Assembly: GCF_014075995.1 (NCBI RefSeq)
Contig: NZ_CP055153.1
Coordinates: 1,612,001-1,676,000, forward strand
DNA from: Adhaeribacter radiodurans
GTDB lineage: Bacteria > Bacteroidota > Bacteroidia > Cytophagales > Hymenobacteraceae
DNA length: 64,000 nucleotides
Direction of reading: 5' to 3'
Both the position numbers and the translations under genes were made by a program. The notes beneath the pieces are model-generated. The model saw only the letters and a program-made list of their open reading frames with translations, did not search any database and was not told the DNA's origin. Of this stretch, positions 25,432 through 33,835 are shown piece after piece. Each line of letters begins with the position of its first letter. Position 1 is the first letter of the stretch.

Positions 25432-27483
25432 CTACCAGATTTTCACTCGCAGCGAATCAGGACGATAAAGTTTTTGGCCGGGTTTTACGTTAAAGGCCTG
25501 GTAAAATTCGGGTACATCTGACATAGGCCCATTTACCCGGAGTTTGGCCGGCGAATGTACGTCGGTCAGAATTTGCTGCGCGAGGCGTTCGTCGCGCTGG
25601 TGACCTTGCCAGCCCAAAGCATACCCTAAAAAGTAACGTTGAATAGGAGTGAGGCCGCCAATTTTTTCGTCTTTTTTGTATTGTTCCGTTTTCTTAAAAG
25701 CATCCAGCGCAATTACTATTCCGCCTAAATCGGCAATGTTTTCGCCGGCCGTAGCTTTGCCGTTCACGTGCAAACTGTCAAGAACTACGTAATCGTTAAA
25801 TTGCTTTACTATTTCATTTACTTTTTTCTTGAATAAGGTTTGGTCTTTAGGTGCCCACCAGTTTTTTAAATTCCCTTGCGCGTCAAACTGGCTGCCTTGA
25901 TCGTCGAAGCCATGGGTAAGTTCGTGGCCAATAGTAGAAGCGCCGGCATAACCGTAAATAATGGCATCATCGGAATCTTCGTCGCGTATACCCGGAATGG
26001 CAAATATGGCGGCGGGTAATACAATTTCGTTGTTGCTGGGATTATAGTAAGCATTGTAGGTTTGCGGGGTCATGCTCCACTCATTCCGGTCTACAGGTTT
26101 GCCCAGTTTATTTAAATGGTAACGATACCACCATTCGTTGGCCCGCATAACGTTTTGCACGTACGAAGACCGATCTATTTTTAAATCCGAGAAATCTTTC
26201 CATTTATTTGGGTAGCCCACCTTTTTAGTAATTTTATTTAGCTTAGCCAAGGCTTTTTCTTTCGTGGGCGGGGTCATCCAATCTAGTTGTTGAATGTGTT
26301 CGCGGAAAGCGGCCACTACGTTATCCACCATGGTTTCGTAACGCTTTTTAGTGGCCGGCGAAAAATAATCGGCTACGAACAATTTGCCTAATACTTCACC
26401 CATGGCGTTTTCTTCTTCGTCGAGCACTCGTTTCCAACGCGCCCGCTGTAGTTTACGCCCTTGCATTACGTTACCGTAAAACCGGAAATGTTCATCGTCA
26501 AAGGCTTTCGGTAATTGTTCGGCGAAAGCGTGTACCAGTTGCCATTGTAAATAAGCTTGCCAATCGGGGAGAGGCGTAGTTTTCAATAATTGACCTACCG
26601 TACGGTAAAACTCGGGCTGCCCTACAATTATACTATCCAGTTTTTGAACTTGCATTTGGCTCAACCAGTTTTGCCAGTCAATACCCGGGGTGAGTTTATT
26701 TACCTCCGTTACCGCCATTTTATGATAATTGGCGTACGGATCGCGTAGATCTTCCAGTTTGCGGGAAGCTTTGGCGAGAGCTGTTTCCAGGCGCAGGACG
26801 CGCTCGCTGTTTTTTTTAGCCGTGCCTTCGTTTTGGCCTAAAAGGGTAAACATTTTAGTTAAATGCTTGCCGTATTCCCGCCGGATATTTTGCGTGCGGT
26901 TGTCTTTATTAAAATAATAATCACGGTTAGGTAATCCCAAGCCCGATTGATAAAGGTAAAGCGCCATTTGCTCGCTATTTTTGGCGTCTTGTTCCACAAA
27001 AGGACCAATAAGAGCATTTACTCCTATTGTTTGAAGACGGGCTACAACAGTAGGTATTTCGGCGTTTGATTTTAAAGCAGCAATACGATCCAGCTCCGGT
27101 TTTAAAGGTGTTATTCCTTGGTTTTCAATGGTTACCGTATCCAGGCCGGAATGGTAAAAATCACCAATTTTCTGTTCGTTACTGCCTGGGTTTCCTTCGC
27201 TGAAAGAGGCCGTTTCACTGATTCTTCGTAAGCGGGCGTAAATTTCGTTTTGTACTTCTTTGCCGATACTCCAGTTACTTTCCGATGCCGGAATAGGGTG
27301 TTTTTTAAGCCAGGTGCCGTTAGCATACTGAAAAAAGTCGTTGCCAGGGGCTACGGTAGTATCGAGGTAGCTGCTGATTAAGTCCGGCGTTTGGGTCTTC
27401 TCTTTTTCTTTTTTCTGACAAGCACTCAATAACCAAGCGCCCGATAAGAACATGAAAAAGCACAATGAATTAAAGTTTTTCAT
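25432..27483 (-). CDS. M13-family (neprilysin/PepO-like) zinc metallopeptidase, lipoprotein
   Basis: A 683-residue endopeptidase of family M13. A lipoprotein signal (LLSAC, Cys22) places it in the periplasm or outer membrane. The N-terminal M13 domain starts at about residue 42 (DTTVAPGNDFFQYANGTW) and the catalytic domain starts near 480. The zinc site is intact: HELTH at residues 520-524, third ligand Glu581 in GENIADLGG, and substrate-binding NAYYNPSNNEIVLPAAI upstream. The length is normal for the family. It cleaves oligopeptides. It lies 42 bp downstream of the muramidase gene and is probably co-transcribed. Confidence 0.95.
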   Translation of the reverse strand: MKNFNSLCFFMFLSGAWLLSACQKKEKEKTQTPDLISSYLDTTVAPGNDFFQYANGTWLKKHPIPASESNWSIGKEVQNEIYARLRRISETASFSEGNPGSNEQKIGDFYHSGLDTVTIENQGITPLKPELDRIAALKSNAEIPTVVARLQTIGVNALIGPFVEQDAKNSEQMALYLYQSGLGLPNRDYYFNKDNRTQNIRREYGKHLTKMFTLLGQNEGTAKKNSERVLRLETALAKASRKLEDLRDPYANYHKMAVTEVNKLTPGIDWQNWLSQMQVQKLDSIIVGQPEFYRTVGQLLKTTPLPDWQAYLQWQLVHAFAEQLPKAFDDEHFRFYGNVMQGRKLQRARWKRVLDEEENAMGEVLGKLFVADYFSPATKKRYETMVDNVVAAFREHIQQLDWMTPPTKEKALAKLNKITKKVGYPNKWKDFSDLKIDRSSYVQNVMRANEWWYRYHLNKLGKPVDRNEWSMTPQTYNAYYNPSNNEIVLPAAIFAIPGIRDEDSDDAIIYGYAGASTIGHELTHGFDDQGSQFDAQGNLKNWWAPKDQTLFKKKVNEIVKQFNDYVVLDSLHVNGKATAGENIADLGGIVIALDAFKKTEQYKKDEKIGGLTPIQRYFLGYALGWQGHQRDERLAQQILTDVHSPAKLRVNGPMSDVPEFYQAFNVKPGQKLYRPDSLRVKIW

Positions 27484-27525
27484 ATAGGTTAGTAATGATC
27501 GTAGGACGAACGGGAAATAACTAAA

Positions 27526-28773
27526 TTAAGGATATAGTAAATATTTTTTGCGGAGTTGCTTATACTGGCTTAAACCTGGCTCCCAACTCTTCCGGATTTC
27601 CGCTTCCGACAAACCCGCTATTATTTGTTTACGCAGTTTGGAAGTACCGGCTAGTTTATCAAAATTACCCATTTGCTTGCTTTGGGTATAATCAAAAAAC
27701 TTTTCCTTGTCGGGGTAGGCTTTATATAATTCCATCAGCCATTTTAAATTAACCTGTTTCGTTTTCCGGAGCTGATTGGTGTCGTAATTTCTTAAATCCA
27801 GGCCATAGCAATCGGTATTATGATGCAGGGGCGTTTCGGACATTCCCGGAATACTAACCGGCCGAAATGAGAACGGATACTTGCCTTTTAGAGCCGGGGC
27901 ACCCAATACAGTAAAAGGCATTTGCGTGCCCCGTCCCTGACTAATAATAGTACCCTCAAACAAACATAAAGTAGGATAGAGCAGTATAGATTGCGCAGTG
28001 TTTAAGTTAGGCGACGGTTTAACCGGTAATTCGTAGGGCGTATCGTGGGTGTAATTAGCTACTTTTATAATTTTAAGTTTGCATTTTACTTTATTAGCTA
28101 AATAGCCTTCACCGTTTAAGTATTGCGCAAACTCACCCATGGTCAAACCGTGGGTAATGGGTGTCCGGTGCCGGCCAACGCCCGAGCGAAGCGAATCTTC
28201 CAAAATAGGGCCATCCACAAAGTACCCGTTGGGGTTAGGTCGGTCCAGAATTACTAATTCTTTGTTGTTTTCGGCACAAGCCTCCATTACGTGTTCCAGG
28301 GTGTTAATAATGGTGTAGAAGCGGCACCCCACATCCTGAATATCGAATACCATTACATCCACATCGGCCAGGTGTTCTTTAGTAGGTTTGGCCGTTTTAC
28401 CGTATAAGGAAATAATTTTAAGTCCGGTTTTCGCATCTACTTCGTCCTGTACTTTGGCTCCGTTGCTGGCATTACCCCGGAAGCCATGTTCCGGTCCAAA
28501 AACTTTCTGAATTTTAACGCCCAAGGCCAGTAAACTATCCGCCGAAGCTTGCTTACCAATTACAGACGTAGGATTGGCTACCAGGCCAACGCGTTTACCC
28601 CGCAAATACGGAATATACTTTTCGGTTTGATCAGCTCCTGTAATAGGTTGGGCCGCTATTTTTTCCGGGTTAGGTTTTTTAGTAGTGGAGTCTGGACGGC
28701 AGGCAATAATATAAGTAGAGATTAAAAAAACAGACAAAAACAAACCAGCAATAAATAAGTTTTTAATGTTCAT
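27526..28773 (-). CDS. namZ: exo-beta-N-acetylmuramidase NamZ-like (DUF1343, GH171)
   Basis: A 415-residue lipoprotein (lipobox IIAC, Cys25) with a full-length DUF1343 domain. Conserved segments are RGKRVGLVANPTSV, VFGPEHGFRG, SLYGKTAKPT, VFDIQDVGCRFYTIINTLEHVMEAC, ILDRPNPNG, ITHGLTMGEFAQ and YELPVKPSPNL. DUF1343 proteins from Bacillus subtilis and Tannerella were shown to be exo-beta-N-acetylmuramidases that release MurNAc from peptidoglycan fragments, so a wall-recycling or scavenging role is likely. It heads a leftward cluster with an M13 peptidase, DUF3592 and YdcF. The gene symbol is by family analogy. Confidence 0.85.
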   Translation of the reverse strand: MNIKNLFIAGLFLSVFLISTYIIACRPDSTTKKPNPEKIAAQPITGADQTEKYIPYLRGKRVGLVANPTSVIGKQASADSLLALGVKIQKVFGPEHGFRGNASNGAKVQDEVDAKTGLKIISLYGKTAKPTKEHLADVDVMVFDIQDVGCRFYTIINTLEHVMEACAENNKELVILDRPNPNGYFVDGPILEDSLRSGVGRHRTPITHGLTMGEFAQYLNGEGYLANKVKCKLKIIKVANYTHDTPYELPVKPSPNLNTAQSILLYPTLCLFEGTIISQGRGTQMPFTVLGAPALKGKYPFSFRPVSIPGMSETPLHHNTDCYGLDLRNYDTNQLRKTKQVNLKWLMELYKAYPDKEKFFDYTQSKQMGNFDKLAGTSKLRKQIIAGLSEAEIRKSWEPGLSQYKQLRKKYLLYP

Positions 28774-29117
28774 TTCAGAATAAAATAGGAGGTTGTTAGA
28801 GCTTTGGGTATTAAAAGGTAATATAACGAAGGTATATAAAATATTAGCTTTTCCGATTTAATTTGTGCCTTACTTTTAACCGGGAGAGATTTAGCGGTGC
28901 TGATGAAATAATTCACGAAATCCGTTCTTACCTTGTAAAAAATTAAAAATGGAGGTGAGTGAAAGTTCTATTTTCTTCACCAAATTGATTATACAAAAAC
29001 GCAAAAAAGGACACCTTTATTTAAAAGTAAGAACACGTTTGTTTTTAAATTTAGGTAGCTTGTGTTCCGTTACTTGCCGGATGTAAAACGTAACCATTAA
29101 AATGCATTTTCTAAAAA
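28774..29117. other. divergent intergenic region
   Basis: 344 bp between the leftward muramidase cluster and rightward rarA. It should contain both promoters. No repeat, hairpin or open frame of note was seen. Confidence 0.5.
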
Positions 29118-30389
29118 ATGATAAATAACACTAAAATACCATTAGCCGAACGAATGCGTCCGCATTCGCTGGATCAGTTTGCCGGTCAGCAGCATTTGGT
29201 AGGCCCGAACGGAGTTTTGCGGCGCTACCTGGAGTCGGGGATGATTCCGTCCATGATCTTGTGGGGGCCGCCCGGCGTAGGCAAAACCACTCTGGCTAAT
29301 ATTATTGCTACCCAATTAAAACAGCCTTTTGTTGCTTTAAGCGCCATTAATTCAGGCGTGAAAGATATTCGGGAGGTAATTGATCAGGCAAAAAAGCGTC
29401 CGGGTACGGTTTTGTTTATCGACGAAATTCATCGGTTTAATAAATCGCAGCAAGATGCCTTATTGGGCGCCGTTGAAAAAGGTATAATTACTTTAATAGG
29501 TGCTACCACCGAAAATCCTTCGTTCGAAGTTATTTCTGCTTTACTATCCCGGGCGCAGGTATATATTTTAAAATCCTTGGGTAAGGACGAGTTGATCGAT
29601 TTAGTAAATAAAGCCATTCGCGACGACGAGTACCTGCAAAAAAAGAATATAAAAGTAGAGCAGTACGATGCCTTGTTAACCATTTCGGGTGGCGATGCCC
29701 GTAAGTTGCTCAATTTGCTGGATATTGTAGTAGAAGCCTCACCCGGCAACGAGGTAGTTATTACCGACGAAAAAGTAAAAGAAATTGCGCAGCAAAACAT
29801 TGTGCTGTACGATAAATCCGGCGAGAACCATTACGATATTATTTCGGCATTTATTAAATCCATGCGTGGCTCCGATCCTAACGCGGCGTTGTACTGGCTG
29901 GCCCGCATGATTGAAGGAGGCGAAGATCCCAAGTTTATAGCCCGGAGCATGCTTATTCTGGCCTCCGAAGATATTGGCAACGCGAACCCCAATGCCTTGT
30001 TAATGGCGAACGCTTGCTTTCAGTCGGTAAATGTTATTGGTTATCCCGAGAGCAGTATAATTCTGTCGCAAACGGCTGTTTTTCTGGCTACTTCCCCTAA
30101 AAGTAATTCCACCTATCTGGCTATTTGGGCGGCGCAGGAACACGTCCGGAAGAACGGGGCTTTACCGGTGCCACTGCATTTGCGTAACGCACCCACCAAA
30201 CTCATGAAAGATATTGGGTACGGCGAAAGTTACAAATATGCGCACGATTATGCCCATAACTTTGTGCCACAAGAGTTTTTACCCGAAGAAATAAAAGGTA
30301 AGGTGTTTTACGAACCCGGCAATAATCCCCGCGAAAACGAAACCCGCAAAATCCTGCATAATATGTGGGGCGATAAATACAACTATTAA
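29118..30389 (+). CDS. rarA: replication-associated recombination protein A (MgsA/WHIP-type AAA+ ATPase)
   Basis: A 423-residue AAA+ ATPase of the RarA/MgsA/WRNIP1 family, acting at stalled replication forks. Visible features are an N-terminal ERMRPHSLDQFAGQQHLVG segment, Walker A GPPGVGKTT (residues 50-58), Walker B VLFIDEIHR, sensor 1 LIGATTENPSFEV and the arginine-finger region ALLSRAQVY, then the tetramerisation domain with YDKSGENHYDIISAFIKSMRGSDPNAALYWLARMIEGGEDP, a hallmark of the family. Length is normal. A hairpin terminator follows, only 14 bp before the sppA start. Confidence 0.97.
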   Translation: MINNTKIPLAERMRPHSLDQFAGQQHLVGPNGVLRRYLESGMIPSMILWGPPGVGKTTLANIIATQLKQPFVALSAINSGVKDIREVIDQAKKRPGTVLFIDEIHRFNKSQQDALLGAVEKGIITLIGATTENPSFEVISALLSRAQVYILKSLGKDELIDLVNKAIRDDEYLQKKNIKVEQYDALLTISGGDARKLLNLLDIVVEASPGNEVVITDEKVKEIAQQNIVLYDKSGENHYDIISAFIKSMRGSDPNAALYWLARMIEGGEDPKFIARSMLILASEDIGNANPNALLMANACFQSVNVIGYPESSIILSQTAVFLATSPKSNSTYLAIWAAQEHVRKNGALPVPLHLRNAPTKLMKDIGYGESYKYAHDYAHNFVPQEFLPEEIKGKVFYEPGNNPRENETRKILHNMWGDKYNY

Positions 30390-30471
30390 AAGTTTAAAAT
30401 CCTTTAAACCAGTTAGAACAGCTATTATTTACGGGTAATATTATCTTTTTACTTAAACTATTAGTAGCTTG

Positions 30472-30506
30472 AACCGGTATTGCTATCGGTAGAAATACCG
30501 GTTTTT
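30472..30506 (+). terminator. terminator-like hairpin in the sppA leader
   Basis: AACCGGTATT pairs with AATACCGGTT (10 bp) around a 12-nt loop and runs into TTTTT. It is the natural end of the rarA transcript, but its T run stops 14 bp before the sppA ATG (30520), so a promoter for sppA must lie upstream of or inside the hairpin, or the hairpin acts as an attenuator. Confidence 0.75.
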
Positions 30507-30519
30507 AAATGTAAGGTAT

Positions 30520-32283
30520 ATGGCACAGTTTTTTAAATTTACACTCGCCACAATTGTTGGCTTATTTTTATTCTTCCTCCTATCATTTTTAATATTAATT
30601 GGTATTGTTGCTTCTACCGCCTCTTCCGAAGAGGTTGTTATTAATAAAAATTCTGTTTTAGAATTAAAGCTGGACCAACCCATTAACGAACGCCAGCCTA
30701 AAGATCCTTTTGATGAATTAGGAATTCCGTTTGGAGTAGGGTCAAGTGGGTATGGCCTCGACGAAATAAAAGCTTCTATCCGGAAAGCAAAAAAGGACGA
30801 TAAAATTAAAGGCATTTTCCTGAACGTGGAAATGGTTGATGCCGGCATGGCAACGCTCGAAGAAATCCGGAAAGAGCTGATTGATTTTAAACAGTCGAAA
30901 AAGTTTATTGTAGCTTATAATGATATCTGCTCCGAAAAAGCTTACTACTTAATTTCAGTGGCAGATAAAATGTACATCAATCCGCAGGGTGCCTTTGAAT
31001 TAAACGGTTTAAGCGCCGAAACCATGTTCTTTAAAGGCATGCTCGAAAAGCTGAACATCGACGTAAATATTTTTAAAGTAGGGGAATTTAAAAGTGCTGT
31101 AGAGCCCTTGTTCCTAGATAAAATGAGCGAGCCCAATCGCTTGCAGGTAACTTCCTTTTTAAATTCCCTGAATGATTATTATTTACAAAACGTAGCCAAA
31201 TCGCGGAATAAGACTGTTGCCGATTTAAAACTTATTTCCGATTCCATGTTGGTGCATAGCCCGGAAGATGCACTTAAATACGGGTTAGTTACCAACGTAG
31301 GTTATTACGACGAAGCTTTGGATTACATCAAAAAGCGGTCAGGCTTAAGCGAAAATGCAAAAATGACATTAGTAACTTTAAAGAAATACCGCAAAGTAGC
31401 CGGAACTTCCGATTCAGAATACTCTAAAAACCGCATTGCCGTAATTTACGCTTCCGGCGATATTGTAAACGGCGAAGGTGACGACGAATCTATTGGCGGA
31501 ACCAAGTTTGCCAATGAAATTAGAAAAGCCCGAAAAGATAAAGCCATTAAGGCCATTGTTTTACGCGTGAATTCCCCGGGTGGTAGCGCAATGGCTTCGG
31601 ATGTTATCTGGCGCGAAGTAATGCTGGCGCGCAAAGAAAAACCGGTTATTGCTTCCATGTCCGACTACGCGGCTTCTGGTGGGTATTACATTGCCATGGC
31701 GTGCGATACCATTGTGGCGCACCCAAATACCATCACGGGTAGCATTGGGGTTTTTGGTATTATTCCAAATTTTCAGGGTTTCTTAAACGATAAGTTGGGC
31801 ATTACCCTGGACCGCGTTAAAACCGGTAAGTTCTCCGATTTGCCCACCGTTACGCGCCGGATGACTGATTTTGAAAAACGAATTGTGCAGCGCGAAGTAG
31901 AAAAGATTTACACCGACTTTACCACCAAAGCCGCCAAAGGCCGCGACATGACGCTGGCCGAATTGCAGAAAATTGCTTCCGGCCGGGTTTGGTCGGGAGT
32001 AGAAGCAAAGGAACGAGGCTTGGTAGACGTATTGGGCGGTTTGGAAGATGCCGTAAAAATTGCTGCTACCCGAGCTAAATTAGGTACTAATTACCGCGTG
32101 AAAAATTTGCCTGCCCAAAGGTCTTTCCTGGAGGAATGGATGGGCGACGTGAACAAAGAAGTAAAAATCCGCAGCTTACGCGCCGAACTCGGCGAAATGT
32201 ACCCATATTTTGAACAACTCCAAAAAGTTTCGCGCCTGCAAGGCATTCAGGCCCGTTTACCTTTTGAGCTAAAAGTGCAATAG
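30520..32283 (+). CDS. sppA: signal peptide peptidase SppA (67K type)
   Basis: A 587-residue membrane-bound serine protease that degrades cleaved signal peptides. It has an N-terminal transmembrane anchor (residues 5-30) and two tandem S49 domains (about 55-300 and 305-550), as in the long E. coli-type enzyme. The catalytic Ser-Lys dyad is split between the domains: Lys191 in VGEFKSAVEP and Ser386 in YAASGGYYIA, both present. Length is normal for the long form. It may also be read through from rarA despite the intervening hairpin. Confidence 0.95.
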   Translation: MAQFFKFTLATIVGLFLFFLLSFLILIGIVASTASSEEVVINKNSVLELKLDQPINERQPKDPFDELGIPFGVGSSGYGLDEIKASIRKAKKDDKIKGIFLNVEMVDAGMATLEEIRKELIDFKQSKKFIVAYNDICSEKAYYLISVADKMYINPQGAFELNGLSAETMFFKGMLEKLNIDVNIFKVGEFKSAVEPLFLDKMSEPNRLQVTSFLNSLNDYYLQNVAKSRNKTVADLKLISDSMLVHSPEDALKYGLVTNVGYYDEALDYIKKRSGLSENAKMTLVTLKKYRKVAGTSDSEYSKNRIAVIYASGDIVNGEGDDESIGGTKFANEIRKARKDKAIKAIVLRVNSPGGSAMASDVIWREVMLARKEKPVIASMSDYAASGGYYIAMACDTIVAHPNTITGSIGVFGIIPNFQGFLNDKLGITLDRVKTGKFSDLPTVTRRMTDFEKRIVQREVEKIYTDFTTKAAKGRDMTLAELQKIASGRVWSGVEAKERGLVDVLGGLEDAVKIAATRAKLGTNYRVKNLPAQRSFLEEWMGDVNKEVKIRSLRAELGEMYPYFEQLQKVSRLQGIQARLPFELKVQ

Positions 32284-32338
32284 GCGCCAATAAAATAATT
32301 TATTGTTCCTGTACTATCAGCAACAATAAAGTTGGAAC

Positions 32339-32401
32339 AATCAACCTCTAACTTGTAATCGGCAACCTGTAAATTTTCAATCTAAAACCTGCAACTTATT
32401 A
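32339..32401. repeat. low-complexity AACCTG/AACTTG filler
   Basis: Between sppA and the phosphorylase gene there is a stretch made of variations on CAACCTGTAA and CAACTTGTAA, five to six loosely spaced copies. It is a common type of intergenic filler in Cytophagales; no function is inferred. An AT-rich 9-bp hairpin (32299-32330) lies just before it. Confidence 0.4.
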
Positions 32402-32441
32402 ACTTAAAAACTTTCCAAACTTTCCACCATTAAATCAAACT

Positions 32442-33278
32442 ATGCAGCAACTCCAGGACGCTACCGATTACTTGATTCAGCAAACCAATAGTTTTGCGCC
32501 GGTTTACGGAATAATTTTAGGTACCGGATTGGGAGCCTTAGTTAACGATATTGATATTCAATACAGCATTCCGTACGACGAAATTCCGCATTTCCCGGTC
32601 TCGACCGTTGAGAGTCATTCGGGTAAATTAATTTTTGGCCAACTTGCCGACCGTGCAGTAGTAGTTATGCAAGGGCGTTTCCATTACTACGAAGGCTATA
32701 GTATGGAGCAAGTGGTATTTCCGATTCGGGTAATGAAAATGTTGGGAATTCAAAAGTTGTTTGTTTCCAATGCTGCCGGTGGCCTCAACCCGGATTTTAA
32801 TACCAGCGATTTAATGGTAATAACCGATCATATCAATCTGCAACCCACCAATCCACTTATCGGGACGAACAAAGATGCCTTAGGGCCCCGTTTTCCGGAC
32901 ATGAGTGAAGTGTATGATGCCGCTATGATTCAACAAGCCAGGCAAATTGCAATAGTTAACGGATTGCCCGTAAAAACCGGAGTGTACGTGAGCGTTCCCG
33001 GTCCCATGCTCGAGACCAAAGCCGAATATCGTTATTTAAGTTTAATTGGAGCCGATGCAGTAGGAATGTCCACGGTACCGGAAATAATTGCTGCCCGCCA
33101 CATGGAATTGCCGTGTTTTGCTGTTTCGGTAATTACGGATATGTGTGTGCCCGGACGAATTAAAAAAGTAATTTTATTAGATATTTTGGAAGCTGCTGCA
33201 CAAGCAGAACCTAGTATGACTTTCCTGATAAAAGAATTAATAAAAATGCAGGGACCACCCGTAGAAAAAGAGATGTAA
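32442..33278 (+). CDS. purine-nucleoside phosphorylase (trimeric class)
   Basis: A 278-residue enzyme of the trimeric PNP/MTAP family, which converts purine nucleosides plus phosphate to the free base and ribose-1-phosphate in nucleoside salvage. Motifs are the phosphate loop [12 protein letters not shown], the His-containing [11 protein letters not shown], the second phosphate-binding region [24 protein letters not shown], the [10 protein letters not shown] segment, and the base-binding [33 protein letters not shown] with the conserved Glu and Met. Length is typical. Monocistronic, with a strong terminator downstream. Confidence 0.95.
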   Translation: MQQLQDATDYLIQQTNSFAPVYGIILGTGLGALVNDIDIQYSIPYDEIPHFPVSTVESHSGKLIFGQLADRAVVVMQGRFHYYEGYSMEQVVFPIRVMKMLGIQKLFVSNAAGGLNPDFNTSDLMVITDHINLQPTNPLIGTNKDALGPRFPDMSEVYDAAMIQQARQIAIVNGLPVKTGVYVSVPGPMLETKAEYRYLSLIGADAVGMSTVPEIIAARHMELPCFAVSVITDMCVPGRIKKVILLDILEAAAQAEPSMTFLIKELIKMQGPPVEKEM

Positions 33279-33298
33279 TGGGTTAATTAACCTGGTGT

Positions 33299-33333
33299 AA
33301 ACAAAAAAGCGGAGCTCTTCCGCTTTTTTGTTT
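33299..33333 (+). terminator. rho-independent terminator
   Basis: A perfect 15-bp inverted repeat (AAACAAAAAAGCGGA and its complement) with a 5-nt loop lies 20 bp after the phosphorylase stop codon, with a T6 run in the descending stem. Confidence 0.9.
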
Positions 33334-33835
33334 ATAATTTATTCCTTATTAAGGCTTACAATTGAACTGCCAATTAAGTTATATTGTATTAAATAATATA
33401 GAATAAACGTCACTTTAATTAAATTACAATCACTAAAAGGAAAATTATGCTACAGTTTCTTCGGGAAAGTACAAGACCGTTGAAAATTTTAAAAAAATTC
33501 AAAAAGCGTACCTTTAAAAAATGATTTATCTAATTTTTAGTAAATTTGCTAACTGATTTTGCAAATTGTTTAGAAAATTTCTGAAAAATATTCGACTTTT
33601 TAGCCTTTTTATTCAAAGTAAATTATTTTAAAATTTTTCTTTCAGTATATTTATTGTTAGTTTAAGGTTCCAATAACGTAAATGTACTGTTCAGGTAACT
33701 TCACTCAGATATTAGGCCTATTCTATATAGCCAAAAAATTCGCCTTATTAGTAACTATAAGGGAACCAAGGATTAACGAAAGATTTTATACTAGAAACAG
33801 ATTAGTTACTGCAAGATATTTAAATTTGGTATTTC
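33334..33835. other. very AT-rich leader region of gltBD
   Basis: 502 bp upstream of gltB, extremely AT-rich between 33480 and 33700. A small dyad (AATTTGC / GCAAATT, about 33543-33567) is present. A TAnnTTTG-type Bacteroidota promoter element (TAAATTTG, 33821-33828) lies only 8 bp from the gltB ATG, with no matching upstream TTG element, so the true promoter is unclear. No small gene seen. Confidence 0.45.

Noticed and set aside
33821-33828. TAAATTTG as the gltB promoter -7 element
   Set aside because: It is only 8 bp from the start codon and has no TTG element at the expected distance; likely a chance match in very AT-rich DNA.
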